From a miscellaneous Crenarchaeota group-6 archaeon AD8-1 (GTDB taxonomy: Archaea; Thermoproteota; Bathyarchaeia; Bathyarchaeales; Bathycorpusculaceae), in assembly GCA_001273385.1 (NCBI GenBank), contig LFWW01000010.1, positions 1-51,013 of the forward strand: a stretch of 51,013 nt of DNA, written 5' to 3'. Of this stretch, positions 36,636-44,347 are shown piece by piece. Positions within the stretch are counted from its first letter, which is position 1. Each line of letters opens with the position of its first letter. Below the pieces are notes generated by a model, which worked only from the letters and a program-made list of their open reading frames with translations, was not told where the DNA came from and searched no databases. A program made the translations under genes and the position numbers.

Positions 36636-37721
36636 GTGTTAGATTTGTTATACGAGATTAATGAGAAGGCAATAAAACTTCAAAATCAGGGAAAAAAGAT
36701 AACGAAGCTAAATATTGGAGATCCTGATTTAGCTACTCCTTCAGAGATTGTTGAAGCTGCTTATGTTGCTTTAAAAAAGGGTAGAACAAAGTATGCTTCA
36801 GCTTTTGGTGAGCAAACTCTAAGAGAAAAACTTGGAAGCATTCATGGAGTTTCTGCTGATAATATTGTTATTACTCCTGGTTCAAAATGGGGTATTTTTT
36901 CCACTATGTATTTGATGCTTAAGAATGGTGGAAATGTGGTTATTCCCACTCCTTATTGGACTGCTTATGGATTAACTGCCTTGAACCTTGGCGCTGAAGC
37001 CAGATTGTTAAAAACTGATCTTAATTCTAATTGGAGAGTTGATCTAGAAGCACTCGAGGAATTAATTGATAATAAGACTCGATTAATTATATTGAATAAT
37101 CCGAGTAATCCTACGAGCAAAGTTATGGATGAGAAGGTTGTTGATGTAATAGTCAAGATTGCTCATGAGAATAATATAATGATTCTATCTGACGAAGTTT
37201 ATTCCAAAATTAGCTTTGTTGACACAAAGAGTATATTAGATTATGATAGCGACAATATTTTGGTTACTGGATTTTCTAAAATGTTTACTATGACTGGTTG
37301 GCGTATAGGTTATGTAATAGCTAATGAGAAACTGATTTCGAAAATTGGAAAATTGAACCAAATAACTTTTTCAAATGTTCCTGTTTTCATTCAAGATGCA
37401 GCATTGGTAGCATTAGATATTGAAGAAAAACTTACCAGCGAAATCAGGGAAATTTATTTCAATAGAGCGAAAATGGCTTCTCAAATCCTTTCTGAAGCTA
37501 AACTGGAATTTTCAAAACCAGATGCTCCATTCTATGTGTTTCCTAGGGTTAAAGGATTAGATTCAGAAAAGTTTGCGTTAGATCTTTTAGATGATGGTGT
37601 CGCTGTAGCTCCAGGGACTTCTTTTGGTGATTATAGAGAACACTTTAGAATCTCACTTACAGCCCCAGACAATGATCTTAGAGAAGCACTTCTACAGATT
37701 TGCAAGGCGGTTTCTAATTGA
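36636..37721 (+). CDS. Class I aminotransferase, likely aromatic/prephenate or aspartate type
   Basis: The fold-type I PLP enzyme has 'LNIGDPDLATPSEIV', 'YASAFGEQTLREKL', 'VITPGSKWGIFSTMYL' and the PLP lysine in 'VTGFSKMFTMTGWRIGYV'. 'NNPSNPTSKVMDE' contacts the PLP ring. Length 361 is at the short end, since family members usually have 10-20 more N-terminal residues. GTG 36636 lacks an upstream ribosome-binding site, while TTG 36645 has AGGGTG before it. Its place between chorismate mutase and prephenate dehydrogenase suggests transamination of phenylpyruvate, hydroxyphenylpyruvate or prephenate. Confidence 0.88.
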   Translation: MLDLLYEINEKAIKLQNQGKKITKLNIGDPDLATPSEIVEAAYVALKKGRTKYASAFGEQTLREKLGSIHGVSADNIVITPGSKWGIFSTMYLMLKNGGNVVIPTPYWTAYGLTALNLGAEARLLKTDLNSNWRVDLEALEELIDNKTRLIILNNPSNPTSKVMDEKVVDVIVKIAHENNIMILSDEVYSKISFVDTKSILDYDSDNILVTGFSKMFTMTGWRIGYVIANEKLISKIGKLNQITFSNVPVFIQDAALVALDIEEKLTSEIREIYFNRAKMASQILSEAKLEFSKPDAPFYVFPRVKGLDSEKFALDLLDDGVAVAPGTSFGDYREHFRISLTAPDNDLREALLQICKAVSN

Positions 37722-38590
37722 GACTAGCTATTATTGGCGCAGGAAAAATGGGATGTTGGTTTGCAAAGTTATTTAGAGATGAGGGTCATTCTGTAGTACT
37801 TGCTTCTAGAAATCACGAAAAACTGGTAAAGGTAGGTCGTAGACTAAATGTTGAGACTAGTAGTTTTTTAGGTGCAATTAAGGGTGCAGATAGGATCTTA
37901 ATTTGTGTTTCAATAGATGCTTTTGAGGAAGTTGTGAAAATCATAAGCTCTGTTATTCAGAAAAAACAGATTGTAATGGATATTTGTTCCATTAAGGAGT
38001 ATCCAGTTGATATTTTGCATAAATATTTGCCTGATAATCTTATTCTTGGAACTCACCCTGTCTTTGGTCCCGGTAGTACAGGTTTAAAAAATAAAACATT
38101 TATTTTAACTCCCACTAATCAAGCAGAAAAAAAATTTGCTCTAGAATTTAAAAAGTGGTTAGAGAATAGACTAGTACGGGTTTTTATTCTAGCTCCTGAA
38201 AAACATGATACTTTAATGAGTGTTGTTCTTGGTTTGCCTCATTTCATAGGTTTAGTGGCCTGCGATGTTTTACTTGAGCTTGAAGAGTATCCTGAAACTA
38301 AGAATGTTGCAGGCACTACTTTTAGAATGTTATTTACTTTAGCTGAAGTCGCAGCTTTGGAGGAACCTGAATTATTTAATAGCTTACAATTAAATCTGCC
38401 TGATACTCTGAATATTGAAACTCAATTTGTTAATAAGGCCAATGAGTGGTTGGGGTTAATTAAGAAAAAAGATTCAAATGCAATAATAAATAAAATGAAT
38501 AAAATAAAATTTAAACTTAAGGAAATAAGCGATAATATTGAGCATTCTTATAAAGTAATGTATAAAATGTTAGAATCGTCAGAAAATTAA
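37718..38590 (+). CDS. tyrA: Prephenate dehydrogenase
   Basis: TyrA oxidatively decarboxylates prephenate toward tyrosine. The N-terminal Rossmann loop is 'LAIIGAGKMGCWFAKLF', and 'ICVSIDAFEEVVKII' with 'MDICSIKEYPVDIL' mark the nucleotide edge and catalytic serine region. 'GTHPVFGPGSTGLKNKTFILTP' contains the conserved histidine and the glycine-rich loop of the prephenate site. The helical C-terminal half serves as the dimerisation domain. Length 290. TTG 37718 overlaps the aminotransferase by 4 nt. It closes the aromatic operon and converges with pheA. Confidence 0.93.
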   Translation: MRLAIIGAGKMGCWFAKLFRDEGHSVVLASRNHEKLVKVGRRLNVETSSFLGAIKGADRILICVSIDAFEEVVKIISSVIQKKQIVMDICSIKEYPVDILHKYLPDNLILGTHPVFGPGSTGLKNKTFILTPTNQAEKKFALEFKKWLENRLVRVFILAPEKHDTLMSVVLGLPHFIGLVACDVLLELEEYPETKNVAGTTFRMLFTLAEVAALEEPELFNSLQLNLPDTLNIETQFVNKANEWLGLIKKKDSNAIINKMNKIKFKLKEISDNIEHSYKVMYKMLESSEN

Positions 38591-38596
38591 TTTCTT

Positions 38597-39412
38597 CTAG
38601 TTTTTTGCTTTAGGATATGATCCTAAAAGTTTTAGGAAAGCAGAATTTTTTCTTAGTACTTCAATAACTTCTTTGCATCTTGCTTGGCTTCTGTGACCTT
38701 CAAAATCTAAATAGAAATTATATTCCCATGGTTTTTGTTTTGTTGGTCTGGACTCAATTTTTGTCAGATTTATCCCACGTTTTGCAAATTCCCCTAGTGC
38801 AGAGTATAAAGATCCTGGAGTGTGTGAAGCAGCGAAAATAATTGATGTTTTGTCATTACCTGTTTTTGGTGAATCTTCTTTTGATATGACAAAAAAACGG
38901 GTATGGTTAGTGTGATTATCTTCAATTTCTCTAGCTAGTATTGACATTCCATAAATTTCAGCTGCTTTTTCGCTTGCTATAGCTGCAGCGTTTTTTAATG
39001 TTTTTTCTTTTAACATTTTTACACTTCCAGCTGTATCGTATGTTGGAATTAATTTGAATTTACACTTTTCAAGAAATTTGCGACTTTGGGCTAATGCTTG
39101 AGGATGAGAATACACAGTATTAATTGACTCAAATTTTGTACCGGGATTTGCTATTAAGCAATGCGAAATTCTAATCACTATTTCGCCTTTAACTTTTAGG
39201 TCATGAGTTAAAAAAAGATCATAAGTTTGATTTACACTTCCCTCAAGAGAATTTTCAATGGGAACAACTCCAAATTCTGTTTTTTGATTTGTAACGCTTT
39301 CAAATACTTCTGCTAAGTCCTTGTACGGTTCTACTTCTACTTTTTCGCCAAAAAAAGCGTAAATAGCATCCTCGCTGTATGCTCCCCTTTCTCCTTGAAA
39401 GGATATTTTCAA
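38597..39412 (-). CDS. pheA: Prephenate dehydratase with ACT domain
   Basis: PheA converts prephenate to phenylpyruvate on the way to phenylalanine. The catalytic part begins 'ISFQGERGAYSEDAI' and contains 'FGVVPIENSLEGSVNQTYDL', 'VYSHPQALAQSRKFL' and the 'NHTRFFVIS' threonine-arginine motif. A C-terminal ACT domain ('SIIFAASHTPGSLYSALGEFAKRGINLTKIESRP') with the ESRP motif is for phenylalanine feedback. Length 271. It starts at TTG 39412 just two bases after the leuA stop, so it is probably the last gene of the leu operon transcript. Confidence 0.95.
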   Translation of the reverse strand: MKISFQGERGAYSEDAIYAFFGEKVEVEPYKDLAEVFESVTNQKTEFGVVPIENSLEGSVNQTYDLFLTHDLKVKGEIVIRISHCLIANPGTKFESINTVYSHPQALAQSRKFLEKCKFKLIPTYDTAGSVKMLKEKTLKNAAAIASEKAAEIYGMSILAREIEDNHTNHTRFFVISKEDSPKTGNDKTSIIFAASHTPGSLYSALGEFAKRGINLTKIESRPTKQKPWEYNFYLDFEGHRSQARCKEVIEVLRKNSAFLKLLGSYPKAKN

Positions 39413-39413
39413 T

Positions 39414-40931
39414 TTATTTTCCCTGTTTTCGGTTTTTTATGAGGCATTTATTTATTCCGTTTATCATTGCTTCAACACTTGCCATAACAATATCTTCTCT
39501 TGCTGCGCGCGCTGAAATTATATTTCCTTTTTCGTCTTCCACTTTTATTACAACTTCTGCTACTGCATTAGATCCACCTGTTATAGCTTCCAATCTGTAT
39601 TCGTTTAAGGTAATCTTTGCTAGGTTTTGAGTTAGTTTTTGAATAGCTTTTAGTGCTGCATCAACTGGACCTACACCTGTTTCAGCTGCACTGTATTCAG
39701 TTCCATCTAAAACTAGTCTAACTGAAGCTGTTGGGATAACTTTTATTCCTGTCATCACAGCTAAGTCATATAGATCTACAATTTTTTCTTCCGCTATAAC
39801 TTCTCCAATTACTGCAGATGTAATGGCTATCAGATCTGCATCTGTTACCATTTTTCCTTTGTCGCCTAGATTTTTTATTCTTTTTACGATTTCTTTTAGT
39901 TGTTTATCATTAACATGAATTCCCACTTCTTCGAGTTCAGCTTTTATTCCGCGTGTTCCAGCAAGTTTTCCTGCTACAAGTTTTCTTTTTCGTCCTACTA
40001 GTTCAGGTTTTATGGGTTCAAAGGTTAATGGTTTAACAGTGACTCCTCTGGTGTGAATTCCAGATTCATGTGCGAAAGCGTTTTCTCCAACAATAGCTTT
40101 GTTGGCTTGAACAAATAATCCTGTGAGTGTAGACACAATTCTTGAGGTGCTATAAAGTAAGCGAGTGTTTACTCCTGTTTTGATTTTATAAATCATATGT
40201 AAGGCCATTACTACCTCTTCTAATGAGGCGTTTCCTGCTCTTTCCCCTAGCCCGTTTACTGTACAGTGTACTTGTTGAGCTCCTGCTTCTACTGCAGCTA
40301 AAGAGTTAGCTACTGCCATTCCAAAATCATCGTGACAGTGGATGCTTATTGGTATGTTAATTTCTGATTTGATTTCTCCTATGAATTCACTTGTTGTTTT
40401 AGGAGTCATTATCCCTACTGTATCTGGAATGTTGATTATGTTAGCGCCAGTTGTTTCTGCTGTTTTGCATACTTTTTTAAGAAAAGTCATGTTTGATCTT
40501 GTGGCATCCATTGGTGAAAATTCACATTTTAGTCCGTGTTTTTTGATATAATCAATCATTTTAGCAGTTGAGGATAAAACTTGGTTTGGGCTTAGATTTA
40601 CTGCATATTTCATTTGAACTGGAGAAGTTGGGATAAATAAGTGGATTAAATCAACATCACATTCGATAGCTTTATCTATGTCTCCTTTAGTGGCTCGAGC
40701 AAGTGCGCATACTTCGCATTCGAGTTTCTCTTTAGCTATAGCTTTTACTACTTTTTTTTCGCCATCAGAAGACATAGGTGATCCAGCTTCGATCACGTCT
40801 ACTCCTAATTTACTAAGTTGAGTTGCTATCTCGATTTTATCTTCAATTGTTAATGTTACTCCTGGTGTTTGTTCGCCATCTCTTAGTGTTGTGTCAAAAA
40901 TTCGAATGTGTCTGTTTCTTTTTGCATTCAT
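39414..40931 (-). CDS. leuA: 2-isopropylmalate synthase (LeuA family)
   Basis: The protein condenses acetyl-CoA with a 2-oxoacid. The HMGL-like barrel starts 'IRIFDTTLRDGEQTPGVTL', with 'HCHDDFGMAVANSLAAVEAGA' and 'NGLGERAGNASLEEV' for metal and substrate, then 'AIVGENAFAHESGIHTRGV'. The C-terminal LeuA allosteric domain ('SVRLVLDGTEYSAAETGVGPVDAALKAI') suggests leucine feedback. Its location at the end of leuC-leuD-leuB favours isopropylmalate synthase over citramalate or homocitrate synthase, but these cannot be separated safely by eye. Start ATG 40931 follows AAGGTAAT. Confidence 0.85.
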   Translation of the reverse strand: MNAKRNRHIRIFDTTLRDGEQTPGVTLTIEDKIEIATQLSKLGVDVIEAGSPMSSDGEKKVVKAIAKEKLECEVCALARATKGDIDKAIECDVDLIHLFIPTSPVQMKYAVNLSPNQVLSSTAKMIDYIKKHGLKCEFSPMDATRSNMTFLKKVCKTAETTGANIINIPDTVGIMTPKTTSEFIGEIKSEINIPISIHCHDDFGMAVANSLAAVEAGAQQVHCTVNGLGERAGNASLEEVVMALHMIYKIKTGVNTRLLYSTSRIVSTLTGLFVQANKAIVGENAFAHESGIHTRGVTVKPLTFEPIKPELVGRKRKLVAGKLAGTRGIKAELEEVGIHVNDKQLKEIVKRIKNLGDKGKMVTDADLIAITSAVIGEVIAEEKIVDLYDLAVMTGIKVIPTASVRLVLDGTEYSAAETGVGPVDAALKAIQKLTQNLAKITLNEYRLEAITGGSNAVAEVVIKVEDEKGNIISARAAREDIVMASVEAMINGINKCLIKNRKQGK

Positions 40932-40947
40932 ATTATTACCTTATTTC

Positions 40948-41973
40948 TTAGGTTATGGTTTCACCTATGGCTTTGGCCATTCCAAATGTTGTTGTGGTGC
41001 CTCCTAAATCTGGAATTGTGGGGCCCTCTTTGAGGATTTTTATTACCCCCTTTTCTATAGCTGTTCCTGCTTTAATGCAGTTTTGATCATTATGCTTTTC
41101 TCCAAGCCAATCTAACATCATTTTTGCTGCTAGAATCATTGAGATTGGGTTAGCAGTTTGTTTTCCTGCTCTATTTGGGGCTGATCCGTGGATTGGTTCA
41201 AAAAGGGCAAAGTTATCACCTATATTTGCTCCTGGTGCCATTCCTAACCCTCCTATAAGTTGAGCTGCTTCATCTGATAATATGTCTCCAAACATATTAG
41301 GAGTTACTAATACATCGAATTTTTGTGGTTCTTTTATAAGTCTCATTGCTGCTGCATCGACATATAACTCATTGAAACTAATGTCTGGGTAGTTTTTTGC
41401 TATTTCTCTGCATACTGATGAGAATAATCCATCAGTTATCCTCATGACATTGGATTTGTGTATTGCTGTGACCATTTTTTTATCATTACGTCTTCTAGCA
41501 ATTTCAAAGGCTTTTTTTGCGATTCTTTCGCAATTTTTTCTTGTTATAACTCTAAGACATACTGTCGTATCAGATCCAATTGAGAATTCTTGACCTTTGT
41601 ATACATCCTCTGTATTTTCTCTTACAAAAATCATGTTTATGTTTGGTTGAGTGGAAATTGTTGTTGGATAACTTTTGATAGGGCGCAGATTTGCATATAG
41701 ATCAAACATTAATCTAAGCCTAACTATTACATCTGCGGCTGATTCACCTACTGGACCTTTCAAGCATGCATGAGATTCTTTGATTTTTTGAATACTATCT
41801 TCCGGTAATGCTACTCCTGTTTTTTCTAAACAAACATCTCCTGCGTCTGCTTCAATCATTTTTAATTTTATATCAAATTTGTTTTGTACTGACTTTAATA
41901 CTTCTAATGTAGCTTCAGTCAATTCTGGGCCTATTCCATCCCCAGTTACCAATGATATTTTATATTCATTCAT
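40948..41973 (-). CDS. leuB: 3-isopropylmalate dehydrogenase (isocitrate/isopropylmalate family)
   Basis: LeuB oxidatively decarboxylates 3-isopropylmalate with NAD. The start is 'ISLVTGDGIGPELTEATLEVL', the substrate arginine helix reads 'LRLMFDLYANLRPI', and the metal aspartates occur in 'FDVLVTPNMFGDILSDEAAQLIGG'. The cofactor loop is 'ALFEPIHGSAPNRAGK'. Archaeal members often also act on methylmalate or homoisocitrate, so the enzyme could serve isoleucine and lysine as well. ATG 41973 has GAAGGAGAA upstream and overlaps leuD by 4 nt. Confidence 0.9.
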   Translation of the reverse strand: MNEYKISLVTGDGIGPELTEATLEVLKSVQNKFDIKLKMIEADAGDVCLEKTGVALPEDSIQKIKESHACLKGPVGESAADVIVRLRLMFDLYANLRPIKSYPTTISTQPNINMIFVRENTEDVYKGQEFSIGSDTTVCLRVITRKNCERIAKKAFEIARRRNDKKMVTAIHKSNVMRITDGLFSSVCREIAKNYPDISFNELYVDAAAMRLIKEPQKFDVLVTPNMFGDILSDEAAQLIGGLGMAPGANIGDNFALFEPIHGSAPNRAGKQTANPISMILAAKMMLDWLGEKHNDQNCIKAGTAIEKGVIKILKEGPTIPDLGGTTTTFGMAKAIGETIT

Positions 41974-42464
41974 TTGTTTATTCTCCTTCGCAAGTTTTCT
42001 ATTAATCCTCCATCATCAAGTATCTCAATGATGAATTGTGGAAGCTTGATTCCATTAATGATCTGATTATTAGAGTTGTTTTGAACTATTCCATTTAGTA
42101 AATCTACTGTTAAATCATCATCATTATTAACTAAATTTGAAATTCCTTCACATTCAATAACTGGCAATCCAATATTTATTGAATTTCGAAAGAAAATTCT
42201 AGCAAAGCTCTCTGCTATAACACATTTAACTCCAGCATATTTTAGTGCTAGTGGTGCTTGTTCTCGGCTTGAGCCACAACCAAAGTTTTTTCCACTAACA
42301 ATAATTATGCCCTTTTCTGCTTTTTTTGGGAAATCTGGATCAATTCCTTCCATAGCATGTTTAGCTAGCTCTTTTGGATCAACTAATACTAGGTATTTTC
42401 CAGGGAGTATTACATCGGTGTCAATGTCTTTTCCAAATTTTATTGCTTTTCCGGATATTTTCAT
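41970..42464 (-). CDS. leuD: 3-isopropylmalate isomerase, small subunit
   Basis: LeuD pairs with LeuC to isomerise 2- to 3-isopropylmalate. The swivelling-domain protein has 'FGKDIDTDVILPGKYLVL', 'SGKNFGCGSSREQAPLALKYAG' and 'FARIFFRNSINIGLP'. From what is known of Methanocaldococcus enzymes, the loop after 'GKYL' separates homoaconitase (arginine, YLRT) from isopropylmalate/citraconate type (hydrophobic, YLV-). Here it is YLVL, which argues for the leucine/isoleucine enzyme. Length 164. It lies between leuB and leuC. Confidence 0.93.
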   Translation of the reverse strand: MKISGKAIKFGKDIDTDVILPGKYLVLVDPKELAKHAMEGIDPDFPKKAEKGIIIVSGKNFGCGSSREQAPLALKYAGVKCVIAESFARIFFRNSINIGLPVIECEGISNLVNNDDDLTVDLLNGIVQNNSNNQIINGIKLPQFIIEILDDGGLIENLRRRINK

Positions 42465-42468
42465 TTTT

Positions 42469-43734
42469 TTAAGCCTCGATTTCTTGAGGATTTGTTATTT
42501 TTCCTGTTATAGCCGAAGCTGCAACAGTAGCTGGAGAAGCCAAAAATACTTTTGCTTCTTTGCTTCCCATTCTGCCAATGAAATTTCGATTTGAAGTACT
42601 TATGCAAATCTCATCCTTTGCTAGCAAACCAATATGTCCACCAAGGCAAGGACCGCATGATGATCCGCAAACTAAAGCCCCGGCTTCTGTGAATGTCTCT
42701 ATTAATCCTTCTTTTAGTGCATCTGAATAAACTTCTTGGGAAGCTGGAATAATTAGTGTTCTTACGCTATCTTTGACTTTTTTTCCTTTCAAAATCTTGG
42801 CGGCTAATCGTAAATCTTGCAATCTGCCGTTTGTGCAGGAACCTATGAAAGCCTGGTTAATCTCAATGTTCTTTGCTTCAGAGACAGGCTTAACATTGTC
42901 AACTCTTGGTGAGAAGGCAATCTGAGGTTCAAGATCTTTCACATTTAAGTTAATTATTTTTTCGTAAAAAGCATCATTATCGCTTTTTAATTTATTTATT
43001 GAATCCAAAGTTTGATTCGTTCTTCCTTCTAGAAACTTTCTTGTGGTAGCGTCAGGTTCAATAATCCCGTTCTTAGCACCCATTTCAACTGCCATATTGC
43101 ATAAGGTCATTCTTCCAGCAATGCTCATTTTTTCTATGATGGGTCCCGAAAATTCTACACTTTTATATATGGCTCCATCAGCGCCTAGTTTTCCGATTAT
43201 GTGTAGTATAAGATCTTTTGGTGTGACTAGCTTTTTGAATTCGCCATGAATATCTAATTTGATTGCTTCTGGAACTTTTAGCCAAATTTTGCCTGTAGCC
43301 ATGACTGCGGCTGCTTCAGTTGATCCTATGCCTGTTGCAAAAGCACCTAATGCTCCATATGTGCATGTGTGTGAATCTGCTCCCAAAATTACTGTTCCAG
43401 GTAATACGTGGCCTTTTTCTGGTAAGACTTGATGACATATTCCTCCCTTTCCAACATCATAAATCTTTAATGTTTGTTCTTTAGCAAATTTTCGCATTGT
43501 TTTGTGTAATTCTGCGGCTGTTATAGATTCAGCTGGTATTTGGTGATCCAAAACTACTATTACTTTTTGATTATTCCAAACTTTATTGACTCCAATTTTT
43601 TCGAATGCTTTAACAGCTAAGGGTCCTGTTAGATCATGTATCATTAAAATATCCACTTTGCTGTCTATTATTTCGCCTGATTTTACTGAAATTTTATTGG
43701 AGGATTTTGCTAGGATTTTTTCTGTTATGTTCAA
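42469..43734 (-). CDS. leuC: 3-isopropylmalate isomerase, large subunit
   Basis: LeuC is the aconitase-family [4Fe-4S] subunit. The substrate motifs are 'HDLTGPLAV', 'LDHQIPAESITAAE' and 'GADSHTCTYGALGAFATGIGSTE', and the cluster cysteines sit in 'IGSCTNGR' and 'SSCGPCLGG'. It ends with 'NRNFIGRMGSKEAKVFLASPATVAASAITG'. I start at TTG 43734, because GAGGTGA (43740-43746) is correctly spaced. The GTG 43743 in the longer frame lies inside that site. It is the first gene of leuC-leuD-leuB-leuA-pheA. Archaeal length 420 fits the methanogen type. Confidence 0.94.
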   Translation of the reverse strand: MNITEKILAKSSNKISVKSGEIIDSKVDILMIHDLTGPLAVKAFEKIGVNKVWNNQKVIVVLDHQIPAESITAAELHKTMRKFAKEQTLKIYDVGKGGICHQVLPEKGHVLPGTVILGADSHTCTYGALGAFATGIGSTEAAAVMATGKIWLKVPEAIKLDIHGEFKKLVTPKDLILHIIGKLGADGAIYKSVEFSGPIIEKMSIAGRMTLCNMAVEMGAKNGIIEPDATTRKFLEGRTNQTLDSINKLKSDNDAFYEKIINLNVKDLEPQIAFSPRVDNVKPVSEAKNIEINQAFIGSCTNGRLQDLRLAAKILKGKKVKDSVRTLIIPASQEVYSDALKEGLIETFTEAGALVCGSSCGPCLGGHIGLLAKDEICISTSNRNFIGRMGSKEAKVFLASPATVAASAITGKITNPQEIEA

Positions 43735-43789
43735 TATTCTCACCTCTATAGAGTGTTTAATTTGATGAGTTTTGATCTTTATCGATTGA

Positions 43790-43811
43790 CTTAATTTGAC
43801 TGAAAATTAAG
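43790..43811. promoter_or_regulatory. 8-bp inverted repeat before leuC, operator candidate
   Basis: CTTAATTT at 43790-43797 and AAATTAAG at 43804-43811 form perfect 8-nt arms around a 6-nt centre (GACTGA). The repeat lies 24 nt downstream of the ilvH stop and about 55-75 nt upstream of the leuC start. No T run follows it on the minus strand, so a regulator binding site is more likely than a terminator. A second partial copy (TTTAATTTGAT at about 43756-43766) lies between it and leuC. Confidence 0.45.
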
Positions 43812-43834
43812 CCTTTCCACTTGACTTATTGTTT

Positions 43835-44347
43835 TTATTCCATAATTCTAATGGATTTTACTCCTCTTGCAAGGGCAGTTAATCCAGTTCTAGCTAATTC
43901 TAATATTCCATAAGTTCTCATCAAGTTAAGAAATGCATCTATTTTGTCTGAAGTTCCAGTTATTTCGATTGTTAAGCTTTCTGGTGATACATCAACAACT
44001 CTGCCTCTGAAAACTTCAACACAATTTATTGCATCTGACCTAGTTTTGGGGTCTGCTACTTTTATTTTTACGAGAGCTAACTCTCTAGCAACAATATTTT
44101 CTTTTTCCAAGTAGTTGACTTTTATAACGTCAATTAGTTTGTTCATTTGTTTGACTACTTGCTCTATGGTTTTTTCGTCACCATTAAGGGTTATAGTCAT
44201 TCTTGCCAATCCTTTTTTTTCAGTATGGCCAACAGTGATGCTTTCTATGTTAAATCCTCTTCTTCGAAACATGTTTGCTATGCTGTGTAATACTCCTGGC
44301 TTGTTTTCTACTATGGCTGCAATTACTTTTATTTCAGAAGTTGCCAT
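43835..44347 (-). CDS. ilvH: Acetolactate synthase, regulatory small subunit
   Basis: IlvH (ACT-domain regulator) activates the catalytic subunit and gives valine feedback. It begins 'IKVIAAIVENKPGVLHSIANMFRRRGFNIESITVG', the classical IlvH ACT domain, and has a second half 'RELALVKIKVADPKTRSDAINCVEVFRGRVVDVS'. It ends at 'VKSIRIME'. I use ATG 44347, which overlaps the ilvB stop (TAATG) and has AGGTAGGG upstream, instead of the longer frame from 44380. Length is 170. Confidence 0.95.
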   Translation of the reverse strand: MATSEIKVIAAIVENKPGVLHSIANMFRRRGFNIESITVGHTEKKGLARMTITLNGDEKTIEQVVKQMNKLIDVIKVNYLEKENIVARELALVKIKVADPKTRSDAINCVEVFRGRVVDVSPESLTIEITGTSDKIDAFLNLMRTYGILELARTGLTALARGVKSIRIME

